A program made the translations under genes and the position numbers. This document shows positions 1 to 8,500 of a stretch of DNA of 13,461 nucleotides, piece by piece. Origin of the DNA: Halieaceae bacterium UBA4452 (GTDB taxonomy: Bacteria; Pseudomonadota; Gammaproteobacteria; Pseudomonadales; Halieaceae); assembly GCA_002389505.1 (NCBI GenBank), contig DGPA01000042.1, forward strand, positions 1-13,461, written 5' to 3'. Each line of letters opens with the position of its first letter. Positions within the stretch are counted from its first letter, which is position 1. Under the pieces are notes generated by a model. It worked only from the letters and a program-made list of their open reading frames with translations. It searched no databases and had not been told where the DNA came from.

Positions 1-150
1 CATAGTAGCTGCGCCATCATGAACCTCGCCAATTTTGTGCGACAAACCCGTATAAAATAATACGCGCTCGGTAGTCGTGGTTTTACCCGCATCCACGTGC
101 GCGCAAATGCCGATATTACGATAACGCTGAATCGGTGTCTTGCGAGCCAC
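1..150 (-). CDS. fusA: Elongation factor G, N-terminal 50 codons (3' end outside window)
   Basis: EF-G is the cytoplasmic GTPase that drives tRNA–mRNA translocation on the ribosome and, with RRF, subunit recycling. The visible reading frame begins VARKTPIQRYRNIGI (V read as Met), continues with the P-loop AHVDAGKTT at about residues 17-25 and ends at GEVHDGAATM. This is nearly identical to the E. coli EF-G start. The start is GTG at 148-150, because no in-frame ATG is visible upstream and an AAGGA Shine-Dalgarno element lies 7 nt before it. The gene follows rpsG by 36 nt, the usual str-operon order. The rest of the gene, and probably a second tuf copy, would lie beyond the left edge. Identification is secure although only about 7% of the protein is present. 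Confidence 0.97.
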   Translation of the reverse strand, partial: MARKTPIQRYRNIGICAHVDAGKTTTTERVLFYTGLSHKIGEVHDGAATM

Positions 151-157
151 AATCGTG

Positions 158-162
158 TCCTT
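158..162 (-). promoter_or_regulatory. Ribosome binding site that fixes the fusA GTG start
   Basis: Minus-strand AAGGA lies 7 nt upstream of GTG 148-150. It supports the non-ATG start of fusA, which also matches the conserved ARKTPI N-terminus of EF-G. Confidence 0.75.
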
Positions 163-186
163 GGTGTACTTAGCGCGATCTGAAAA

Positions 187-657
187 TCAGAATCGGAAGT
201 GCGAGAACGCCTTATTGGCTTCAGCCATACGGTGTACGTCTTCACGCTTTTTGACCGCATTACCTTTGCCCTGCGCGGCATCAATAATTTCACCCGCCAA
301 GCGCTGACGCATAGATTTTTCACCACGATTACGCGCGTAGTCCACTAACCAGCGCATAGAGAGTGCGGCTCGACGCGCAGGACGCACCTCGACCGGCACC
401 TGATAAGTGGCACCACCAACACGACGAGACTTAACCTCGACCATCGGTGCAATGTTTTCCAACGCTTCGTCAAAGACTTCAATGGGGTCGCGGCTTGATC
501 GCTCTTGAACAAGAGCTAGCGCGCCATAAACAATGGATTCAGCGGTGGCTTTCTTGCCGCTTACCATCACGTGATTCATGAATTTTGCGAGGGTGGTATT
601 CCCAAATTTTGGATCGGGAATAACGTCGCGTTTAGCAACTACGCGTCTTCTTGGCAT
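187..657 (-). CDS. rpsG: 30S ribosomal protein S7
   Basis: S7 is a primary assembly protein of the 30S head. It binds the 3' domain of 16S rRNA and contacts E-site tRNA. The 156-residue product begins MPRRRVVAKRDVIPDPKFGN and has the bacterial S7 length. The beta-hairpin segment VEVKSRRVGGATYQVPVEVRP lies at about residues 73-93, and the C-terminal part contains KKREDVHRMAEANKAF. The ATG at 655-657 has a modest AGGT element 6 nt upstream. It lies between rpsL (150-nt spacer) and fusA (36-nt spacer). In E. coli S7 represses its own translation by binding the S12–S7 intercistronic mRNA. The long, foldable spacer here is compatible with the same control, but that is inference. No key region is missing. 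Confidence 0.98.
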   Translation of the reverse strand: MPRRRVVAKRDVIPDPKFGNTTLAKFMNHVMVSGKKATAESIVYGALALVQERSSRDPIEVFDEALENIAPMVEVKSRRVGGATYQVPVEVRPARRAALSMRWLVDYARNRGEKSMRQRLAGEIIDAAQGKGNAVKKREDVHRMAEANKAFSHFRF

Positions 658-707
658 GTCATTACCTATATAGCTTCAGGGTTATCCGGATACTTTCTCA
701 CAGCACT

Positions 708-789
708 CGATCGCGATGATCGGTGGTAGCACTAGATCCAGCCTTACTGTCAGCATAACGCCGACTTTTTGTTCAACATTACCGACAGT
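708..789 (-). promoter_or_regulatory. rpsL–rpsG spacer with two hairpins; possible S7 autoregulatory site
   Basis: The 150-nt spacer (658-807) has no gene. On the transcribed minus strand ACTGTC at 784-789 pairs with GACAGT at 746-751. The helix extends inward by about four pairs, two of them G·U, across a loop of roughly 24 nt. Nearer to rpsG a second hairpin pairs CGATC (718-722) with GATCG (708-712) around a 5-nt loop. In E. coli the corresponding spacer is the mRNA target of S7. I did not verify any 16S-like S7-binding motif here, so the regulatory role rests on position and foldability only. Confidence 0.35.
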
Positions 790-807
790 TATCAGCAATG
801 CGGTTGT

Positions 808-1179
808 TTATTTGGGTCGCTTGGCGCCGTACTTTGAACGACCCTTGCGGCGATTAGCAACACCGGAGGTATCGAGGCTGCCACGAACCGTGTGATACCG
901 AACCCCTGGCAAGTCCTTAACACGACCGCCGCGAATCAATACCACGCTGTGCTCTTGCAAATTGTGGCCTTCGCCACCGATGTAAGAGGATACTTCGTAG
1001 CCATTGGTTAAGCGTACACGACATACTTTGCGCAGCGCTGAGTTAGGCTTTTTTGGGGTCGTGGTGTAGACACGAGTACACACACCGCGACGCTGGGGAC
1101 ATGCCTGCAATGCAGGTACGTCACTCTTAGCTACTTTGCGCTTGCGAGGCTTGCGCACGAGCTGGTTAATAGTTGCCAT
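808..1179 (-). CDS. rpsL: 30S ribosomal protein S12
   Basis: S12 sits at the decoding centre of the 30S subunit and takes part in codon–anticodon fidelity and GTPase activation. The 123-residue protein begins MATINQLVRKPRKRKV and is highly conserved, with TTTPKKPNSALRKVCRVRL at about residues 39-57 and RGGRVKDLPGVRYHTVRG at about 83-100. Lys43 and Lys88, the classic streptomycin-resistance positions, are both wild type, predicting a streptomycin-sensitive ribosome. Asp89, the residue methylthiolated by RimO in E. coli (D88 without Met), is present. The ATG at 1177-1179 has GGAG 7 nt upstream (1187-1190). The gene follows rpoC by 139 nt, so it heads the str block here directly behind the RNA polymerase genes. 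Confidence 0.98.
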   Translation of the reverse strand: MATINQLVRKPRKRKVAKSDVPALQACPQRRGVCTRVYTTTPKKPNSALRKVCRVRLTNGYEVSSYIGGEGHNLQEHSVVLIRGGRVKDLPGVRYHTVRGSLDTSGVANRRKGRSKYGAKRPK

Positions 1180-1201
1180 TCAAAAGCTCCGAAATACTAA
1201 A

Positions 1202-1214
1202 GGGGCTGCGCCCC
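1202..1214 (-). terminator. Short GC hairpin just upstream of rpsL
   Basis: On the minus strand GGGGC and GCCCC pair around a 3-nt loop and are followed by TTTAG. The T-run is only three long, so this is at best a weak terminator or attenuator. It may instead be a structural element of the rpsL leader. It lies immediately after a better terminator candidate at 1219-1249. Confidence 0.3.
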
Positions 1215-1218
1215 ACAC

Positions 1219-1249
1219 AAAAACGAGCGCGCAGTTTAATGATGCGCGC
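1219..1249 (-). terminator. Candidate intrinsic terminator/attenuator between rpoC and rpsL
   Basis: Reading the minus strand, GCGCGC (1244-1249) can pair with GCGCGC (1227-1232) across an 11-nt loop. The helix is followed after three nucleotides by five T residues (1219-1223). It lies about 70 nt past the rpoC stop, where an end or partial end of the rplJL–rpoBC transcript would be expected. The helix is only six pairs and the loop is large, so partial read-through into rpsL is likely. The first arm belongs to a 12-nt perfect palindrome (1241-1252), so an alternative small fold is possible. Confidence 0.45.
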
Positions 1250-1318
1250 ATCCCGGGTCAACTGGGATTATGACCGGCCCCTAAACAGCAGTGGCCACCA
1301 CCCCTCACTGAGAGCCGA

Positions 1319-4300
1319 TTACTCGGTCTCAGCTTCCACTTTCTCCATTTCTTCTGCGAAGCTCTCTTGGAACTCCTCATCAGACATGCTTAAAGCCAGA
1401 CCCTTACTCTCCGCCTTACGACGACGCTCTTCATGGTAAGTCAAGCCAGTACCCGCTGGTATCAGTCGGCCCACAATGACATTTTCTTTCAGACCCCTTA
1501 GGTAGTCTCGCTTGCCGGTTACGGCCGCTTCAGTCAGGACACGGGTTGTCTCCTGGAAAGACGCTGCCGAAATGAAGCTCTCAGTGGCTAAAGACGCTTT
1601 GGTAATACCCAGCAACTCGCGATTCGCGGTGGGTGAAATCAGGTTCTGCGCTTCGAGACGTTCGCACTCCTCCAAGAAGGCGGTGTACTCCACCTGCTCC
1701 CCTTTGATAAGGTTCGACTCACCAGACGAGGCGATAATGACCTTGCGCAGCATTTGTCGCACGATCACTTCAATATGCTTATCGTTGATCTTTACGCCTT
1801 GGAGCCGGTAGACCTCCTGGATTTCATTGACGATGTACTTAGCGAGCTCAGCGATACCTTTCAGGCGCAAAATATCATGGGGACTCAGTGGTCCTTCAGA
1901 TACTATTTCACCCTTCGCCACTTGCTCACCCTCGAAAACGGACAGTTGACGCCACTTTGGAATCAACTCCTCGTAGTGATCTGAGCCGTCAGGCAGCGTC
2001 GAGCTGTCCGTTGGCGTGATCATCAACCGACGCTTGCCCTTTGTTTCTTTACCGAAGCTCACCGTACCCGAAATCTCTGCCAGAATAGCGGGTTCCTTAG
2101 GCTTGCGTGCCTCAAACAAATCGGCTACGCGAGGCAGACCACCGGTGATATCTCGAGTCTTCGATCCCGCCTGAGGAATTCGAGCAATAATGTCGCCCAC
2201 CTCAACGCCGGCTCCGTCTTCTAGATTCACCATAGCCATTGCGGGCAGGAAGTAATGCGCGGGCACGTTAGTTCCCGCGAGAGTTAGCTCATTACCTTTC
2301 TTGTCGACTAAGGTCACCGCGGGCCGAATATCTTTACCCGCCGTTGGGCGCTCACCGGCTTCCATGACAGATATGCTCGATAGGCCAGTAAATTCATCGG
2401 TTTGACGCTTGATCGTTACGCCTTCCTCCATACCGCTGAACTTAACGGTACCGGCCACCTCGGTGATAATGGGGTGAGTGTGAGGATCCCAATTCGCAAC
2501 TATGTCTCCAGCGGCGACTTCTGCGTCATCGCGTACTTTAATGACGGCGCCATAGGGCACCTTATAACGCTCTCGTTCCCTGCCAACAGCATCGAGTACC
2601 GATAGCTCGCCGGAGCGTGACACCGCGACCAACGATCCATCGGGGCGGTCAACGACTTTTATGTTGTGTAGCTTAACCACCCCATCAGAGTTCACCTGGA
2701 TATTATCTTGTGCCGCTTGGCCTGACGCGGCGCCACCAATGTGGAAGGTCCGCATAGTTAACTGTGTGCCCGGCTCGCCAATTGATTGAGCTGCTACTAC
2801 ACCAATGGCTTCACCCATATTCACTTGATGCCCACGGCCAAGATCACGTCCATAGCAGGTTGAACAAATACCGTAGCGGGTCTTGCAGGTAATGGGCGAA
2901 CGAACAACCACTTCATCAATGCCCAAGTCTTCGAGACGCTCACTCCACACCTCGTCAACCATGGTGCCCGCTGCCAGCAGAATTTCGACCGTACCGGGCC
3001 GAACCACATCAGTGGCCACAATACGTCCCAAGACTCGATCGGGCAGCGACTCAATAATATCGCCGCCATCAATGACAGGTGTCATCAGAAGGCCTTCATC
3101 AGTACCGCAATCTTCCTCGACAACCACCACATCTTGGGCCACGTCCACTAAGCGTCGAGTCAGATAACCAGAGTTCGCCGTCTTCAATGCCGTATCTGCC
3201 AGTCCCTTACGGGCGCCGTGGGTCGAAATGAAGTACTGCAGTACATTCAAGCCTTCCCGAAAATTGGCCACAATAGGCGTTTCAATAATAGAGCCATCCG
3301 GCTTCGCCATTAAGCCTCGCATACCGGCTAGTTGACGAATTTGGGCCGGTGAACCCCGAGCTCCTGAGTCGGCGTACATGTAAACCGAATTAAACGAACT
3401 CTGCTCTTCCTCTTCGCCGTCGCGATTAGTAACCGTCTCCTTGGAGAGATTAGCCATCATAGATTTTGATACCTGATCGTTAGTGCGCGACCAAATATCA
3501 ATCACCTTGTTGTATTTCTCACCTTGGGTCACCAGACCAGCAGCGTACTGCTGTTCGATCTCTTTGACCTCACCGTAGGCTTTATCAACCAGCGCCGCCT
3601 TTTCACCCGGAATTTCAAAATCGTTGACACCAATCGATGAGCCCGATTTAGTTGAGTACTCATAACCCATGTACATCAACTGATCGGCAAAAATAACCGT
3701 CGCTTTGAGACCAACAATTCGATAACAGTGGTTAATGACTTTTGAAATGGCTTTCTTGACCATTGGCTTATTGATCATGTCGTAAGACAGACCCTCGGGA
3801 ACGATTTCCCACAGCAAGGCCCGACCCACCGTCGTATCAACGATACGCGTTCCCACTTTGGTCTCTTCGTCATAACTGGCAACAGTTTCCTTGACGCGTA
3901 CTTTTACCCTCGCCTGCAAATGCACCTGTCCCGATGCATATGCGCGCTGCACTTCAGTAGGGTCAGCAAAAATCATACCCTCACCCGCCACATTGATGCG
4001 CTCTCGGGTCATGAAATACAGGCCCAACACCACGTCTTGTGAGGGGACGATAATCGGATCACCCGATGCCGGAGAGAGAATATTGTTAGTCGACATCATC
4101 AACGCGCGGGCTTCGAGCTGCGCTTCAATCGTCAGCGGTACGTGCACCGCCATTTGGTCGCCGTCAAAGTCTGCATTGTAGGCTGCACACACCAATGGGT
4201 GTAATTGAATCGCTTTACCCTCAATTAACACCGGTTCAAAAGCCTGGATACCGAGTCGGTGTAAGGTAGGAGCACGGTTCAGGAGTACTGGGTGCTCGCG

Positions 4301-5545
4301 GATAACCTCGGCGAGGATATCCCATACCTCGGGCGGTTCGCGCTCGACCATTTTCTTGGCCGCTTTAATGGTACTCGCCAAACCCCGATGCTCAAGCTTG
4401 CCAAAGATGAACGGTTTGAACAGCTCAAGTGCCATTTTTTTGGGCAGACCACACTGATGTAACTTGAGCGTCGGGCCAGTAACAATCACCGAGCGACCCG
4501 AATAATCAACTCGCTTGCCCAGTAGGTTCTGACGGAAACGACCCTGCTTACCTTTGATCATATCGGCCAGTGACTTCAGCGGGCGCTTGTTTGACCCGGT
4601 GATTGCACGACCGCGGCGACCATTGTCGAGCAGCGCATCTACCGACTCCTGAAGCATACGCTTCTCGTTGCGCACAATAATATCGGGCGCATTGAGGTCG
4701 AGTAAGCGCTTGAGTCGGTTATTACGGTTTATTACCCGACGGTACAGATCATTCAGATCAGATGTGGCAAAACGCCCGCCGTCGAGAGGCACCAGAGGTC
4801 GTAAATCTGGCGGCAACACTGGCAGTGCCTTCAATATCATCCACTCGGGCTTATTGCCAGATTTCGCAAAGGCTTCGAGCAGCTTCAACCGCTTCGACAA
4901 TTTCTTTATTTTCGTTTCAGAATTTGTCGCAGGAATCTCTTCGCGAAGACGCTCCACTTCGGCCGGCACATTGATCTGGATCATGAGGTCTTGAATCGCT
5001 TCAGCCCCCATCTTTGCAGTGAACTCGTCACCAAACTCTTCCATGGCCTCATAGTACTGTTCGTCGTTGAGAAGCTGGTTCTGATCCAGCGTCGATAAGC
5101 CCGGGTCGGTAACCACATAGGATTCAAAGTATAGAATGCGTTCGATGTCGCGCAATGTCATGTCGAGTAACAAGCCGATACGGGAGGGCAATGACTTCAA
5201 AAACCATATATGCGCAACGGGACTAGCGAGTTCGATATGACCCATGCGCTCACGACGAACTTTTGCTAGCGCTACCTCGACGCCACACTTCTCACAAATA
5301 ACCCCACGATGCTTTAACCGCTTGTACTTGCCACACAAGCACTCATAGTCTTTCACCGGGCCAAAAATCTTGGCACAAAATAACCCGTCGCGCTCGGGCT
5401 TAAAGGTTCGATAGTTAATCGTCTCGGGCTTTTTCACTTCGCCATATGACCATGATCGGATCATGTCGGGCGATGCAAGACCAATGCGAATCGCATCAAA
5501 GTCTTCGTTTTTCTCCCTGCTTAACAGGTTCAACAAGTCTTTCAT
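1319..5545 (-). CDS. rpoC: DNA-directed RNA polymerase subunit beta'
   Basis: Beta' is the largest subunit of RNA polymerase and carries the catalytic Mg site. The 1408-residue chain matches the E. coli length (1407). The N-terminal zinc finger has Cys69, Cys71, Cys84 and Cys87. The catalytic loop NADFDGDQMAVH places the Mg-binding aspartates at 458, 460 and 462. The second zinc site uses Cys812, Cys886, Cys893 and Cys896. The trigger-loop start QLTMRTFHIGGAASG is at about 927-941, with His934. The C-terminal region runs on to an acidic tail ending EKVEAETE. The ATG at 5543-5545 follows the rpoB stop by 13 nt, and a G-rich GAGGGGG ribosome binding site overlaps that stop, so beta and beta' are probably translationally coupled. 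The gene is uninterrupted and no essential motif is missing. Confidence 0.99.
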   Translation of the reverse strand: MKDLLNLLSREKNEDFDAIRIGLASPDMIRSWSYGEVKKPETINYRTFKPERDGLFCAKIFGPVKDYECLCGKYKRLKHRGVICEKCGVEVALAKVRRERMGHIELASPVAHIWFLKSLPSRIGLLLDMTLRDIERILYFESYVVTDPGLSTLDQNQLLNDEQYYEAMEEFGDEFTAKMGAEAIQDLMIQINVPAEVERLREEIPATNSETKIKKLSKRLKLLEAFAKSGNKPEWMILKALPVLPPDLRPLVPLDGGRFATSDLNDLYRRVINRNNRLKRLLDLNAPDIIVRNEKRMLQESVDALLDNGRRGRAITGSNKRPLKSLADMIKGKQGRFRQNLLGKRVDYSGRSVIVTGPTLKLHQCGLPKKMALELFKPFIFGKLEHRGLASTIKAAKKMVEREPPEVWDILAEVIREHPVLLNRAPTLHRLGIQAFEPVLIEGKAIQLHPLVCAAYNADFDGDQMAVHVPLTIEAQLEARALMMSTNNILSPASGDPIIVPSQDVVLGLYFMTRERINVAGEGMIFADPTEVQRAYASGQVHLQARVKVRVKETVASYDEETKVGTRIVDTTVGRALLWEIVPEGLSYDMINKPMVKKAISKVINHCYRIVGLKATVIFADQLMYMGYEYSTKSGSSIGVNDFEIPGEKAALVDKAYGEVKEIEQQYAAGLVTQGEKYNKVIDIWSRTNDQVSKSMMANLSKETVTNRDGEEEEQSSFNSVYMYADSGARGSPAQIRQLAGMRGLMAKPDGSIIETPIVANFREGLNVLQYFISTHGARKGLADTALKTANSGYLTRRLVDVAQDVVVVEEDCGTDEGLLMTPVIDGGDIIESLPDRVLGRIVATDVVRPGTVEILLAAGTMVDEVWSERLEDLGIDEVVVRSPITCKTRYGICSTCYGRDLGRGHQVNMGEAIGVVAAQSIGEPGTQLTMRTFHIGGAASGQAAQDNIQVNSDGVVKLHNIKVVDRPDGSLVAVSRSGELSVLDAVGRERERYKVPYGAVIKVRDDAEVAAGDIVANWDPHTHPIITEVAGTVKFSGMEEGVTIKRQTDEFTGLSSISVMEAGERPTAGKDIRPAVTLVDKKGNELTLAGTNVPAHYFLPAMAMVNLEDGAGVEVGDIIARIPQAGSKTRDITGGLPRVADLFEARKPKEPAILAEISGTVSFGKETKGKRRLMITPTDSSTLPDGSDHYEELIPKWRQLSVFEGEQVAKGEIVSEGPLSPHDILRLKGIAELAKYIVNEIQEVYRLQGVKINDKHIEVIVRQMLRKVIIASSGESNLIKGEQVEYTAFLEECERLEAQNLISPTANRELLGITKASLATESFISAASFQETTRVLTEAAVTGKRDYLRGLKENVIVGRLIPAGTGLTYHEERRRKAESKGLALSMSDEEFQESFAEEMEKVEAETE

Positions 5546-5558
5546 GTCTTAATCCCCC

Positions 5559-8500
5559 TCAGAAGCCTTCGGACTCGGACTCGAGATCGATATCGATGCC
5601 GAGCGAGCGGATTTCTTTGATCAACACGTTAAAGGATTCGGGCATACCCGGGTCCATATGATGATCTCCATCGACGATGTTCTTGTACATTTTGGTACGA
5701 CCGGCCACATCGTCAGACTTGACGGTCAACATTTCTTGCAGCGTGTAAGCTGCGCCATAGGCTTCTAGTGCCCACACTTCCATTTCTCCGAAGCGCTGGC
5801 CACCAAACTGAGCTTTACCACCCAGCGGCTGTTGAGTCACTAAACTGTATGAACCGGTTGATCGAGCATGCATTTTGTCGTCAACCAAGTGGTTGAGCTT
5901 GAGCATGTACATATAGCCCACCGTGACTGGCCGCAAAAAGCCTTCACCCGTTCGGCCATCATAGAGCGCCAGCTGCCCGCTCTCTGGAATGTCCGCCATT
6001 CTGAGAAGGTCTTTAACCGATTCTTCCTTTGCGCCATCGAATACCGGCGTTGCCATTGGTACTCCCTTGCGTAAATTTTGCGCCAATTCAAGAATTTCCT
6101 CGTCAGTGAGGGAATCGAGATTTTCATCACGGCGTGAGTCACTCGCGTGCGAATAAATGCCCTTCAGGAAGCTACGTAACTGAGCTATTTTCACTTGCTG
6201 CTCTAGCATGTCATTGATCTTCACACCGAGACCACGTGCAGCCATTCCCAGATGCGTCTCCAGAATTTGACCGACGTTCATGCGCGAGGGCACGCCCAAG
6301 GGGTTAAGAACGATATCAATAGGTTCACCACGCTCGTCAAAAGGCATGTCCTCAACCGGCATGATCACTGAGATAACACCCTTGTTTCCGTGCCGACCCG
6401 CCATCTTGTCGCCCGGCTGAATACGCCGCTTCACGGCGAGGTATACCTTAACAATTTTAAGCACGCCTGGAGCGAGGTCATCACCGCTTTGCAGCTTGTC
6501 TTTCTTCACTTCAAAGCGCTCTTCCAGCTGCTTGTTTTGCTCCTCAAGCAACCGCTCGGCTGACAGCAATTGCTCATTGAGCTCAGCATCTGCCAGCTTC
6601 AACTTGAACCACTGCTCACGGTCAAGATCGGCGAGCACCTGATCGCTCAGCACTGTGCCTTTGGCAAGCCCACCGCCACTGACGGTTTTTTGCGCTTTGA
6701 ATAATTTCGCAAGACGGGCATAGGTTGCCTCTTCATAAATGCGAAACTCTTCCCGTAAATCCTTGCGGTAGTCGGCCAGTTGCGCCGTTTCAATCTGCTT
6801 AGCTCGGTGATCTTTCTCCAAGCCGTCTCGAGTAAATACCTGAACATCAATAACGGTTCCCTTGTAGCTCGAGGGCACGCGTAAGGAGGTATCTTTAACG
6901 TCAGACGCTTTTTCTCCAAAAATAGCGCGCAAGAGCTTCTCTTCGGGCGTCAGCTGCGTTTCACCTTTTGGAGTTACCTTGCCTACCAGAATATCGCCCG
7001 CGTCGACTTCAGCACCAATATAGACAATACCTGACTCATCGAGCTTGCCTAGGGCACCCTCACCCACATTAGGAATATCGGCAGTGATTTCTTCTGCGCC
7101 TAACTTGGTATCTCGCGCAATGCAAGTCAGCTCTTGGATATGAATAGAGGTAAAGCGATCTTCCTGTACAACACGCTCCGATACCAATATCGAATCTTCA
7201 AAGTTGTAGCCATTCCACGGCATAAAGCCGATACGCATATTCTGCCCCAAGGCCAATTCACCCAGATCGACAGAGGGTCCATCCGCCAGGATATCGCCTC
7301 GGGAGATAGCATCACCACACTTCACAATAGGTCGCTGGTTGATGCAGGTATTTTGATTTGAGCGCTTATATTTTGTGAGATTGTAAATATCGACCGGGGC
7401 TTCACCGGTACCCACACTGTTAGCGTCAACGCGAACGACAATACGGCTAGCGTCCACCGAGTCAATCACTCCGTTGCGCTTAGCTACAATACAGACACCC
7501 GAGTCTCCAGCGACGTAGCGCTCCATACCCGTGCCAACCAAAGGCTTATCAGCACGCAGGGTCGGTACAGCTTGACGCTGCATGTTGGAGCCCATGAGTG
7601 CCCGGTTAGCGTCATCGTGCTCGAGAAACGGAATGAGTGCCGCCGCAATAGACACCACCTGCTTTGCTGACACATCCATGAAATTGACTTCAGCCGCCGG
7701 CTTTATCGTAAATTCATTCATGTGCCGAACGTTAATAAGGTCATCTACAAATTGATTACGGTCATTTAATGCAGCAGACGCCTGCGCGATAACGTGCTCC
7801 GCCTCGTTAATGGCCGACAAATACTCAATGTCATCAGTCACCACACCGTCGATCACTTTCCTGTAGGGAGATTCCAGAAAACCGTATTCATTGGTGCGTG
7901 CATAGGCGGCCAAAGAATTAATAAGGCCAATGTTTGGGCCTTCTGGCGTCTCAATAGGACACACCCGACCATAATGCGTGGGGTGTACATCACGGACCTC
8001 AAAACCGGCACGTTCGCGAGTCAATCCGCCCGGGCCGAGTGCCGAGACGCGGCGCTTGTGAGTAACCTCTGACAGTGGATTGTTTTGATCCATAAACTGC
8101 GACAACTGGCTCGAGCCAAAGAACTCCTTCACCGCCGCCGATACTGGCTTGGCATTGATCAGATCTTGGGGCATAAGGCCTTCACTCTCGGCCATGGACA
8201 AACGTTCTTTCACAGCCCGTTCAACGCGGACTAAACCCACTCGGAATTGATTTTCGGCCATCTCGCCGATCGATCGAATACGCCGGTTACCCAAATGATC
8301 AATATCGTCAACAATACCTTTACCGTTACGAATATTGACCAACGCACGCAGGACATCGACGATGTCTTCCCGGTCGAGGGTGCCGCTACCCTCCGACGCC
8401 TCCCGTCCAAGGCGACGATTAAACTTCATTCGACCGACGCCTGATAAGTCGTATCGGTCGGCCGAAAAGAACAGATTTTGAAAGAGATTCTCTGCAGATT

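Noticed and set aside
1241..1252. Perfect 12-nt palindrome as a possible DNA-binding operator
   Set aside because: It is better explained as one arm of the hairpin with a T-run after rpoC. There is no second copy or other evidence for a regulator site.
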